Assembly (NCBI RefSeq): GCF_024158125.1 | Contig: NZ_JAMZFT010000002.1 | Location: 620,001-684,000, forward strand | Reading direction: 5' to 3' | From: Futiania mangrovi | GTDB taxonomy: Bacteria > Pseudomonadota > Alphaproteobacteria > Futianiales > Futianiaceae | DNA length: 64,000 nucleotides | Shown here: positions 53,171 to 60,672 of the stretch, piece after piece | Numbering within the stretch: position 1 is the first letter of the stretch | Layout of the letters: each line of letters starts with the position of its first letter | Position numbers and translations under genes: made by a program | Notes under the pieces: model-generated | Told to the model about the DNA's origin: nothing | The model's database searches: none | Seen by the model: the letters and a program-made list of their open reading frames with translations, nothing else

Positions 53171-54197
53171 CGCGGACCTGGAAGCCCGTCGGCTTGCCGA
53201 GCGAGGGCATGCCGCGGGCGATCCAGTCGGCCTGCCAGTCGATCAGCTGGGCGAGCGGCACTTTCGGATAGCCGAAGAGACGCGCAGCCTCGGCGGCATT
53301 GTTGAGCCAGCCCGTCTCGGCCTCGGTCCCCGCGATCTTCACTTCCAGCCCGAAGCGGTGGCCGAAGGCGTGGGCAAGCGCGCGGATCGACACGATTTCC
53401 GGCCCGGTGACGTTGAGCGGCGAGATGGGCGCGGTCGCATGGGCTAGCGCACGCAGGATCTGGCTGTTGGCGTCGCCCTGCCAGATCACGTTCGCATGTC
53501 CCATGGTCACGTCCAAGGGCTGGCCGGCGAACACCAATGTGCCGACGTCGTGCAGGACGCCGTAACGCATGTCGATCGCGTAATTGAGCCGGATCAGGCG
53601 CCCTGCCGTGCCGTTCAGGGCGGAGTAGTGCTCGAACACCCGTTCGCGCGCCAGGCACGACCAGGCATATTCGCCCGGCGGCGGATTTGGGGCGACCGCC
53701 TCTGCCGGGCCGCCGTGCGCGATGGGTGCGAACGGATAGACGCAGCCCGTCGACAGCGCGACGATGCGCGACGCCGCGAACCGCTCCGCCACGTGGGCGG
53801 GGGCCAGCGCGTTCATCGCCCAGGTCAGGCTTTCCGAGCCTGTCGAGCCGAACTTGCGGCCCGCCATGTAGACGACGTTCTTCACGTCCGGCAGCTTGGC
53901 CAGTGCGTCGCGGTCGAGGAGATCGCAGGCCACGGTCTCCACACCCTGCGCCTCGAGCTTCTCGGCGAGGCCCTTCTCGGAGAAGCGGGCCACCGCGATC
54001 ACGCGCTTGTCCGGTGCGGCGCGCTTTGCCAGCCGCGCCAGCGTCGGCCCCATCTTTCCGCCCGCGCCGAGCACGATCAGGTCGCCGTCGAGACCGCCGA
54101 AGTCGCGCTTCAGCCCTTCGTCCGGCGTGGTCATCAGGTCTTCGAGCATCGCCTCGTCGGCGATACGGCCGGGCAGGCCGCCGGTCTGGTCCGTCAT
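53157..54197 (-). CDS. NAD-dependent epimerase/dehydratase family protein
   Basis: Extended short-chain dehydrogenase-like protein of 346 residues. The dinucleotide motif is LIVLGAGGKMGPTLARLAK (about residues 39-57), the NNVVYMAG-like segment KNVVYMAGRKFG follows, and VALSTGCVYPF is the serine region. The usual YxxxK is replaced by YAWSCLARE, with the lysine missing, so it may be an atypical enzyme. It lies 25 bases after the dioxygenase gene and overlaps the GNAT gene. Confidence 0.8.
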   Translation of the reverse strand: MTDQTGGLPGRIADEAMLEDLMTTPDEGLKRDFGGLDGDLIVLGAGGKMGPTLARLAKRAAPDKRVIAVARFSEKGLAEKLEAQGVETVACDLLDRDALAKLPDVKNVVYMAGRKFGSTGSESLTWAMNALAPAHVAERFAASRIVALSTGCVYPFAPIAHGGPAEAVAPNPPPGEYAWSCLARERVFEHYSALNGTAGRLIRLNYAIDMRYGVLHDVGTLVFAGQPLDVTMGHANVIWQGDANSQILRALAHATAPISPLNVTGPEIVSIRALAHAFGHRFGLEVKIAGTEAETGWLNNAAEAARLFGYPKVPLAQLIDWQADWIARGMPSLGKPTGFQVRDGKF

Positions 54198-54222
54198 CCC
54201 TCGCAACACCCCGTTTCCATTG

Positions 54223-54993
54223 TCAAGTGATGCGCAACACGAGGGAGTGATCGTAGGGCAGCGCAGGCTTTGCGAACACCACGTCATTGCGCACATAGTG
54301 CATGGCACAGGCGCGCCGCCAGCGCAGCGAGCGGTTGTCCGCCGACCGGTGCACCGTCCCGCCATGATGGAAGGACACCCCGCCCTTCGGCACGGGCGCG
54401 GGCCGCATGTCGAGCGTGTCGACGATCCCGTCCGCGATCTGCAGGTCGAAGGGCCGGTCCTGCGGCGCGGCGTGCGGCAGGATCGCACCCTTGTGCGTGC
54501 CGCGCCCGTAGCGCAGGCAGCCGTTTTCCTCATCCGCGTCGTCGAGCGCGATCCACGCGGTCACGAGACCCTCCGGATCCGACGGCCCGAAATAGAAGCT
54601 GTCCTGGTGCGCGGGCTTCGGCCCGCCCCCTTGCGGCGGCTTGAAGAAGATCTGGCTGAAATAGACCGACACGCCCGGACCGATCAGGTCCTCGACCAGC
54701 GCGACGAGGCGCGGGTCGCGCGCCAGCGCCGCGAAGAAGGCCCGGTGATGATGCGGATTGTCGAGCTTGCGCAGGACGTTCGCCATGGCCGCCCCGCCAT
54801 CGACATACCAGGCCCGTTTCTCCGGCGTGAGGCCTTCGAGAAACTCCCGCCCCCAGGCCTCCGTCTCCGCGACGGCGGTGTCCATGCGGGCCGTATCGAA
54901 CACGCCCGGCACGGTGACGTGGCCGTCCTCCGCATAGGTGGCGTGGATGGCGCCCATGTCCGGCGCGGCGCGGGCTGCGGTCGTCGTGCGCAT
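54223..54993 (-). CDS. phytanoyl-CoA dioxygenase (PhyH) family Fe(II)/2-oxoglutarate oxygenase
   Basis: The 256-residue jelly-roll oxygenase keeps the facial triad: H129 and D131 in AHQDSFYF and H215 in GTVHRSADN, with a nearby arginine to bind 2-oxoglutarate. Such enzymes hydroxylate, demethylate or desaturate small molecules using O2 and 2-oxoglutarate. It is first in a PhyH-epimerase-GNAT unit with operator C 20 bases upstream. It may open the pathway by hydroxylating the imported compound; that is inference. Confidence 0.87.
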   Translation of the reverse strand: MRTTTAARAAPDMGAIHATYAEDGHVTVPGVFDTARMDTAVAETEAWGREFLEGLTPEKRAWYVDGGAAMANVLRKLDNPHHHRAFFAALARDPRLVALVEDLIGPGVSVYFSQIFFKPPQGGGPKPAHQDSFYFGPSDPEGLVTAWIALDDADEENGCLRYGRGTHKGAILPHAAPQDRPFDLQIADGIVDTLDMRPAPVPKGGVSFHHGGTVHRSADNRSLRWRRACAMHYVRNDVVFAKPALPYDHSLVLRIT

Positions 54994-55012
54994 CGGCTCC
55001 TCCCCGAGCAGT

Positions 55013-55032
55013 AACTAACTGAATGGTTACAT
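55013..55032. promoter_or_regulatory. operator site C, AACTAA-N7-GTTAC
   Basis: AACTAACTGAATGGTTACAT, one mismatch from AAGTAA-N7-GTTAC, 20 bases before the PhyH start codon on the minus strand. An additional AGTAAC just to its left (55010-55015) may broaden the site. Confidence 0.63.
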
Positions 55033-55114
55033 GCGAGGCACGCAGCGTCAAGACGTCCGGGTACGGGCCGCCAGGGGCGGCGGAGAAGGGAATGTGAAAG
55101 GCGGCAGCGGGCGG

Positions 55115-55759
55115 TCAGCCCTTCATCACCATCGCGCGGACGGATGTGCGCATGTGCGCGTGCCAGCTGTCGCGGGCCGCGGGTGTCCCCAACGGCTCCC
55201 CGAAGAAGATGGAGAGCGTGGCGTTGTTCGACAGGAAGAAATAGGCGAGCGCGACGACCGTGATGTGCAGCCGGGTGGCGGTCAGACCGTCGCGGAAGAG
55301 TCCCGCCGCACGGCCCCGGTCCAGCAGCGCGTCGAGCTTGGCGGCGAACGGCGCCTCGATCTCGCGCACGCGCTGGGACTGGGACAGGTGCCGTGCCCCG
55401 TGCAGGTTCTCGCTGTTCAGCAGCGTGATCGCCTCCGGGTTGGCGGTGTAGTAGCCCCAGATGAAGTCGACGTAGCGCATCAGCGCGTCTTCCGGCGGCG
55501 CGTCGAGGTCCAATGCGCCGGCAGCGGTGCACAATTCCTCGTAGATCGCCTCGATGACGGCGCGAAAGAGCCCCTCCTTGTCGCCGAAATAATAGTAGAG
55601 CATGCGCTTGTTCGCGCCGGACGCCTCGGCGATCGCATCCACCCGCGCGCCGTCGAGGCCGTGGTCGGCGAAGGCGCGGCGGGCGGCGGCCAGAATGCTG
55701 GCGCGCGTCCGGTCGGGATCGCGCGTCGCGCGGGGCGCGGTGGCGGCGGACTGGCTCAC
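55115..55759 (-). CDS. TetR-family regulator (second paralogue)
   Basis: The 214-residue protein closely resembles the TetR at 50515: HTH with GANKRMLYYYFGDKEGLFRAVIE (about residues 43-65) and the shared LLNSENLHGARHL in the ligand domain. It starts at a GTG 8 bases after the permease stop, so it is co-transcribed with the permease. Having two paralogous regulators inside one set of linked operons suggests either two related effectors or a hierarchical switch. Confidence 0.87.
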   Translation of the reverse strand: MSQSAATAPRATRDPDRTRASILAAARRAFADHGLDGARVDAIAEASGANKRMLYYYFGDKEGLFRAVIEAIYEELCTAAGALDLDAPPEDALMRYVDFIWGYYTANPEAITLLNSENLHGARHLSQSQRVREIEAPFAAKLDALLDRGRAAGLFRDGLTATRLHITVVALAYFFLSNNATLSIFFGEPLGTPAARDSWHAHMRTSVRAMVMKG

Positions 55760-55767
55760 GCCCGGTC

Positions 55768-56589
55768 TCAGTCGGACCGGACGCGGGTGTCGGCGGAAAT
55801 CGTCAGCATCTCGAGCACCATCACTACCCCGTACAACACAACCCCGATCAGCGTGATCAGCAGCACCGCCATGAACATGGCCGCGGTGTCGAGCGTCACC
55901 TGAACCTGCAACATGAGGTAGCCGAGACCTTCCTCGGATGCAATGAACTCGCCCACGACGGCGCCCGCGACGGCCAGAACCGTCGCGACCTTCATGCCCG
56001 AGAAGACGTAGGGAAGGGAGCTTGGCAACTGGATCTTGCAGAAGATCTGCCAGCGCGACGCCTTGAGCGAGCGGGCGAGGTCGAGCAGGTCGGGCTCCAC
56101 CTCCTTCAGGCCGCGCGCGGTCGTCAGCAGGATGGGCAGCACGCAGATCGCGAACACGATCAGCACGTTCGGCGTGAAGCCATAGGAGAACCACACGATG
56201 AACAGCGGGCCGAGCGCCACCTTGGGGATCATGTTGAGGCTGACCATCAGCGGCATCACCGCCTGGTCGACGATGCGCGACCAGGACGACAGCAGCGCGA
56301 CACCGACGCCGAACAGCACGGCGATGCCGTAGCCCACGAAAATCTCCGCCGCGGTGACGGCGGTGTTGTGCACCCAGTCGTAGGCATCCCACAGCGAGCC
56401 GACCGTCTCCAGCGGGCTCGGCATGATGTAGCCGGGGATCTCGCCCAGCGTCACCCAGGCCTGCCACGCCAGCACCAGCGCGACATGCGCCGCGACGGCG
56501 ATCCAGTTGCGCCGGACGAGCGCCACGGCCCGCCCGCCCAGGCTGGCCCCGTCCTCCCGCGCGCGCGGCGCGACAACATCGCTGGACAT
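55768..56589 (-). CDS. ABC transporter permease (SsuC/TauC/ThiX type)
   Basis: Inner-membrane permease of 273 residues with about six helices and the coupling-loop EAA motif (DLARSLKASRWQIFCKIQLPSSLPYVFSGMK, about residues 165-195). It belongs to the same importer class as the ATPase at 48613 and the binding protein at 51289; no other permease is nearby, so the three genes probably make one transporter. The ATG at 56589 faces a divergent MetE-like gene, with operator D between them. Confidence 0.88.
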   Translation of the reverse strand: MSSDVVAPRAREDGASLGGRAVALVRRNWIAVAAHVALVLAWQAWVTLGEIPGYIMPSPLETVGSLWDAYDWVHNTAVTAAEIFVGYGIAVLFGVGVALLSSWSRIVDQAVMPLMVSLNMIPKVALGPLFIVWFSYGFTPNVLIVFAICVLPILLTTARGLKEVEPDLLDLARSLKASRWQIFCKIQLPSSLPYVFSGMKVATVLAVAGAVVGEFIASEEGLGYLMLQVQVTLDTAAMFMAVLLITLIGVVLYGVVMVLEMLTISADTRVRSD

Positions 56590-56621
56590 GTTCGCGGTCT
56601 CTCCCGTACTAGTATCGGTGT

Positions 56622-56641
56622 AAGTAACTATCTGGATACTC
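56622..56641. promoter_or_regulatory. operator site D, AAGTAA-N7-GATAC
   Basis: AAGTAACTATCTGGATACTC, one mismatch from the GTTAC right half, centred in the 108-base divergent region between the permease and the MetE-like gene, so it could control both. Confidence 0.6.
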
Positions 56642-56697
56642 CGTCCTCCGTGCTGGCCCGTCAAGCGCCGCCGGAGCCGAACCGAACGAGGGACATC

Positions 56698-57720
56698 ATG
56701 GCCGAACCGAGGATCAAGACAACCGTCGTGGGCTCCTACCCGGTGCCGGACTGGCTGGCGGCGCTTCCCTCGGAACAGGCGGTGATCGACGCCACGCGCG
56801 TGGTCCTCAACACGCAGGAGAAGGCGGGCATCGACCTCGTTGCCGACGGGGAGCTTTACCGCTTCGACGTGAACCACCCCGAGACGAACGGGATGATCGA
56901 GTATTTCGTGCGCCCCATGGGCGGCATCCGCGCCGACCTGACCTTCCGCGAGGTGCAGGCGTTCCGGGCGCAAGAGGGCATGAAGTTCCGCACCAGGCCC
57001 GCGGGCCTCGTCACCGGGCCGGTGACGTCGGGCACCCTCGACCTGCCGGCGGCGTGCGCGCGGGCCAAGGCGCTGGCGACGAAGCCGCTCAAGTTCACGC
57101 TGACGGGGCCGCACATGCTGGCCAAGACGCTGCAGGACACGCATTACGGCAGTCTGCCGAAACTGGCCATGGCCATCGCCGAGGCGCTGGCCGAGCAGGT
57201 CGCCCTGCTCGACGCCGACGTGGTGCAGATCGACGAGGCGAACCTGCCGGGTCATCCGGAGGAATGGGAGTGGGCGGCGGAGGCAGCCAACATCGTGCTG
57301 TCCGCCGTCAAGACGACGCCCGCGATCCACCTGTGCTTCGGAAATTATGGCGGGCAGAGCGTGCAGAAGGGCACCTGGGACACGCTGATCGGCTATCTCA
57401 ACACACTAAAGGTCGACCACATCGTCATGGAAATGGCGCACCGGCCCATCGAGGAGGTGGCGGCGTTCAAGGGCCTCGACCCGAAGATCGGGCTCGGCCT
57501 CGGCGTCGTGGACATCAAGCGTACCGAGGTGGAAACTGCCGACACCATCGCCCACAGCATCGAGCGCGCGGCGGGCATCGTCGGCGCGGACCGCATCCGC
57601 TACATCCATCCCGATTGCGGGTTCTGGATGCTCAAGCGCTCCATCGCGGACCAGAAGATCGCCGCCCTGGTGAAGGGGCGCGATCTCTACGAGGGACGTG
57701 CTGCGCGGGCCGTCGCCTGA
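56698..57720 (+). CDS. MetE C-terminal-like (cobalamin-independent methionine synthase II) methyltransferase
   Basis: TIM-barrel protein of 340 residues corresponding to the catalytic half of MetE. Zinc-site residues are recognisable: H211 and C213 in IHLCFGNY, the glutamate in VMEMAHRP and C307 in HPDCGF. Stand-alone forms lack the MetE N-terminal domain and may transfer methyl groups from unusual donors or act in catabolism. The ATG at 56698 is the start; it is divergent from the ABC permease and probably in the AAGTAA-N7-GTTAY regulon. Confidence 0.83.
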   Translation: MAEPRIKTTVVGSYPVPDWLAALPSEQAVIDATRVVLNTQEKAGIDLVADGELYRFDVNHPETNGMIEYFVRPMGGIRADLTFREVQAFRAQEGMKFRTRPAGLVTGPVTSGTLDLPAACARAKALATKPLKFTLTGPHMLAKTLQDTHYGSLPKLAMAIAEALAEQVALLDADVVQIDEANLPGHPEEWEWAAEAANIVLSAVKTTPAIHLCFGNYGGQSVQKGTWDTLIGYLNTLKVDHIVMEMAHRPIEEVAAFKGLDPKIGLGLGVVDIKRTEVETADTIAHSIERAAGIVGADRIRYIHPDCGFWMLKRSIADQKIAALVKGRDLYEGRAARAVA

Positions 57721-57724
57721 CCGC

Positions 57725-58801
57725 TCAATCTGGACGTGTGGCGGGACGGGAGGCGGGCCGGGCCGGGCCCGCCATCAGCCGCACGCCCAGCGGCAGCAGC
57801 ACCCCCATGGCGATGAGCCGCATCGCATGGTGGATGCCGACATATCCGGCATCGAGGCCCAGCACGGCGGCGAGCAGCGGCATCACGTCCGCGCCGCCGG
57901 GCGAGTAGCCGAGCAGGACCTGTCCGAACGGCAGGCCGAGCAGGCCGCTCGCCCCCCACGTCAGCAGGAGCATGACGGCGAGCGTGACGAGCACCCCGAG
58001 AACGCACACCGGGAACTTGCGCAGAAGTTCCGTTGCCGACGTGCCGGCAAAGCGTGCGCCGATCAGGCCCCCCACGGTGACGAGCAGCACGGACGAGACG
58101 GCGTCGGGGAGCCGGCCGAGCGGAAAGCCCGCCAGGGCGGCGGCCCCGGCCCCTGCCATCCCGCCGAGAAGGGGCGGTGCGGGCAGGCGCAGGGCGCGGG
58201 CGACCGCGATCCCGGCAAGCCCGGCTGCGACGGGAACGAGTGCGGCTGCACCCGGGGGCGGCGTCGCGGCGCGCACGGCCTCGGCGCCTTCGGGAACCTC
58301 CAGCAGGATCGGCAGGAGCGCGATGAGCAGGGCAAGCCGCAGGCTTTGTGCGACCGCTACGATGCGCACGTCCGCGCCCCGGTCGACGGCGCTAGCGATC
58401 ACCATCATCAGGTGGCCGGGATAGACCGACAGGAAGGCGGTCGTGCGGTCGAGACGCCCGAAGCGCATGATGACCGCCATGCCGGCACCCAGCGCGAGGA
58501 CGAGAACCGCGACCTGGGCCGCGAGGCTCGGCACCCAGCGGCCGGCCTCGCCGACCACCTGCGGGCTGAGGCTGCCGCCCACCATGATCCCGATGAGCGA
58601 GAGGACGCCGAACTGGAACCAGTGCGGATAGGCGAGCCTGAACCCCGCCAGCGAGGCTGTCAGCGTCGCCGCCATCGCCCCCAGGAGCAACGGCGCGGGC
58701 AGGCCGAGGGCGGTGAAGAGCCCCGCGCCCGCGACCGCCAGTGCGACGGTCGCGGTCGTGCCGGCCGGATAGATCGCACTCCGCCGCACCACGCGGCTCA
58801 A
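57725..58801 (-). CDS. AbrB family membrane protein
   Basis: Hydrophobic protein of 358 residues with two similar halves (PAPLLLGAMAATLTASLAGF and PAPPLLGGMAGAGAAALAGF), the duplication typical of the AbrB/TIGR03082 family of membrane proteins. About ten helices are predicted. Proposed roles include regulation or transport, but no substrate is proven. It converges on the MetE-like gene with 4 bases between, and lies 33 bases after the lyase gene on the same strand. Confidence 0.8.
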   Translation of the reverse strand: MSRVVRRSAIYPAGTTATVALAVAGAGLFTALGLPAPLLLGAMAATLTASLAGFRLAYPHWFQFGVLSLIGIMVGGSLSPQVVGEAGRWVPSLAAQVAVLVLALGAGMAVIMRFGRLDRTTAFLSVYPGHLMMVIASAVDRGADVRIVAVAQSLRLALLIALLPILLEVPEGAEAVRAATPPPGAAALVPVAAGLAGIAVARALRLPAPPLLGGMAGAGAAALAGFPLGRLPDAVSSVLLVTVGGLIGARFAGTSATELLRKFPVCVLGVLVTLAVMLLLTWGASGLLGLPFGQVLLGYSPGGADVMPLLAAVLGLDAGYVGIHHAMRLIAMGVLLPLGVRLMAGPARPASRPATRPD

Positions 58802-58834
58802 CCGCGCGCCGGGCGGCTGCCGGCGGGGCGAGGG

Positions 58835-59713
58835 TCAGTCGGCATGCTTCTTGTCGAAATCCCAGACCCGTTCGAAGCCCATCAGGCGGCTGAAGTCCTC
58901 GAACTTGTACAGCCGGTCGAGGGCCCCCTCGGTGGTGCCGGTCTCACGGAGCGTCGTGTATACATCCTCGACAGCGCGGCCCATGGCGAGGAACGCCGTG
59001 CCCGGGTAGATCGCGATCTTGTAGCCGAGCTTCTCAAGCTCCGCCTTCGGCAGGAGCGGGGTCTTGCCGCCCTCGACCATGTTGGCGAGCAGGGGCTTGT
59101 CGATCGTGCGGCAGATCTTTTCCATCTGCTCGACGGTCTCGGGCGCCTCCACGAAGATGATGTCGGCGCCGGCCTCGGCATACATTTCGGCCCGGCGCAG
59201 CGCCTCGTCGAGGCCCAGCGTGGTCAGCGCGTCGGTGCGCGCGATGACCAGGAAATCGTCGCTGTCGCGCGCCTCGACCGCGACGCGGACCTTCTTCGCC
59301 ATATCCTCGGCCGGGATGACGCGGCGGCCGGGGGTATGGCCGCACTTCTTCGGAAACTCCTGGTCCTCGAGCTGGATCGCGGCGATGCCCGCAGCCTCGT
59401 AGCCCTTGACCGTGTGATCGACGTTCAGCAGCCCGCCGTAGCCCGTGTCGGCATCGGCGATCAGCGGCGTCGAGGTGCCGCGCGCGATGGAGCCTGCGCG
59501 GCCCACCATGTCGGTGTAGGTGGCAAGGCCCGCATCCGGCAGGCCGAGATAGGAGGCTACCGCGCCGTAGCCGGTCATGTAGAGAGCGTCGAAGCCCATC
59601 CTGTCCGCGACGCGCGCCGAGATCATCTCGAACACGCCCGGCGCGGCGATCAGTCCGGGCTCCTGCAGACGCTGCCTGAGCGAGCGGCGCTTGTCGGATG
59701 CGGTCGCGGCCAT
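58835..59713 (-). CDS. isocitrate lyase/PEP mutase family C-C lyase
   Basis: TIM-barrel lyase of 292 residues with the catalytic motif KKCGH (122-126, C124) and metal-site segments DADTGYGG, QLEDQEFP and ARTDA. KKCGHTPGR with IARTDA is seen in 2-methylisocitrate lyase and 2,3-dimethylmalate or oxaloacetate-acting relatives, so it should cleave a substituted malate or isocitrate to pyruvate or glyoxylate plus an acid. The ATG at 59713 follows GGAGGAGA. It is divergent from a GntR gene with a FadR-type operator between. Confidence 0.85.
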   Translation of the reverse strand: MAATASDKRRSLRQRLQEPGLIAAPGVFEMISARVADRMGFDALYMTGYGAVASYLGLPDAGLATYTDMVGRAGSIARGTSTPLIADADTGYGGLLNVDHTVKGYEAAGIAAIQLEDQEFPKKCGHTPGRRVIPAEDMAKKVRVAVEARDSDDFLVIARTDALTTLGLDEALRRAEMYAEAGADIIFVEAPETVEQMEKICRTIDKPLLANMVEGGKTPLLPKAELEKLGYKIAIYPGTAFLAMGRAVEDVYTTLRETGTTEGALDRLYKFEDFSRLMGFERVWDFDKKHAD

Positions 59714-59761
59714 GATGCTGTCTCCTCCACTGGTGCAGGGTTCTTTAGTGTCTGGCCAGAG

Positions 59762-59771
59762 TTGTATACAA
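59762..59771. promoter_or_regulatory. GntR operator TTGTATACAA
   Basis: Perfect 10-base palindrome in the divergent region between the lyase (start 59713) and the GntR gene (start 59834). It matches the known TTGTATACAA-like recognition pattern of FadR/VanR-type GntR proteins. Confidence 0.75.
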
Positions 59772-59833
59772 TAATGGGGCCTTGGAGCAAGGCACAGCTG
59801 CTGCGGGGCGGACCCGCGAAGGAGGCATGGGCG

Positions 59834-60538
59834 ATGGGGGCGGAACCGAAGCACGGGCACGCGGCGGCGCGGGCCTATGCGGAGATCAAGGCGGGCATCC
59901 TGCGCAACCGCTGGCCGGACGGGGCGCACCTGCGCGAGCAGGAACTGGCGGAGACACTGGGCGTCAGCCGGACGCCCGTGCGCGACGCGCTGCGCCGGCT
60001 GGCGTCGGAGGGGCTCGTCGAGATCGAGACCCATGTCGGCTGCCGCGTGCGCGGGTGGAAGCCGGCCGACATCGACGAGATCTTCGGGCTGCGGACGGAA
60101 CTCGAAGGCTATGCCGCCCGGCGCGCGGCGACGCGGCTCGATCCGCATGCGCTCGGGGAACTCGAGGATCTGTGCAAGCGCATGGAGGATATCCTCCGCA
60201 CCGACGTGAACGACCCCGCGACGCGGGACCGGATCGCCCCGCTCAACGAACGCTTCCACGCGATCATCCTGGAGGCAGCGCAGAACAGCCGCCTCGCGGG
60301 CCTGGTGCGGCAGGTGGTGTCGATCCCCCTCGTGCTGCGCACCTTCGCCCGCTACGAGCCGGCCGAGATCACTCGCAGCATGGCGCAGCACCGCGAGCTT
60401 CTCGAGGCGTTCCGGGCGCGCGAGCCGGGATGGGCAGAGGCCGTGATGCGGGCGCACATCCATGCGGGGCACGCGGTGATGAAACGCGCCGTGGCCGCGG
60501 CTGCGGATGCCGCGGCGGAGGCCCCCGTAGCCGATTGA
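59834..60538 (+). CDS. GntR-family regulator, FadR subfamily (FCD domain)
   Basis: The 234-residue protein has a winged helix (LREQELAETLGVSRTPVRDALRRLASEGLVEIE, about residues 33-65) and an all-helical FCD domain (IFGLRTELEGYAARRAA onward), which usually binds a carboxylate through metal-coordinating His/Asp residues. The ATG at 59834 has AAGGAGG eight bases upstream, clearly better than the in-frame ATG at 59774 that lies next to the operator. It likely represses itself, the lyase and the TRAP transporter. Confidence 0.9.
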   Translation: MGAEPKHGHAAARAYAEIKAGILRNRWPDGAHLREQELAETLGVSRTPVRDALRRLASEGLVEIETHVGCRVRGWKPADIDEIFGLRTELEGYAARRAATRLDPHALGELEDLCKRMEDILRTDVNDPATRDRIAPLNERFHAIILEAAQNSRLAGLVRQVVSIPLVLRTFARYEPAEITRSMAQHRELLEAFRAREPGWAEAVMRAHIHAGHAVMKRAVAAAADAAAEAPVAD

Positions 60539-60552
60539 TTCCGGAATTTCCG

Positions 60553-60562
60553 TTGCATACAA
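60553..60562. promoter_or_regulatory. second GntR operator TTGCATACAA
   Basis: Differs in one base from the site at 59762. It lies 110 bases upstream of the TRAP binding-protein gene, tying transporter expression to the same regulator. Confidence 0.65.
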
Positions 60563-60672
60563 TCGCTTCTGCGCTACACAGGTGAAAACGCGGCAACAGA
60601 CGTGCAGTCTGACGAGCCGCGGACGAATCAACATTGCCGGCCGGCAGGCTGGCGCCCTAGGGAGAACATCCT

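Noticed and set aside
58957-58975. GTGTATACAT, resembling a third GntR operator
   Set aside because: It lies inside the lyase coding sequence within ordinary Val-Tyr-Thr codons and lacks the TTG/CAA outer bases of the two intergenic sites.
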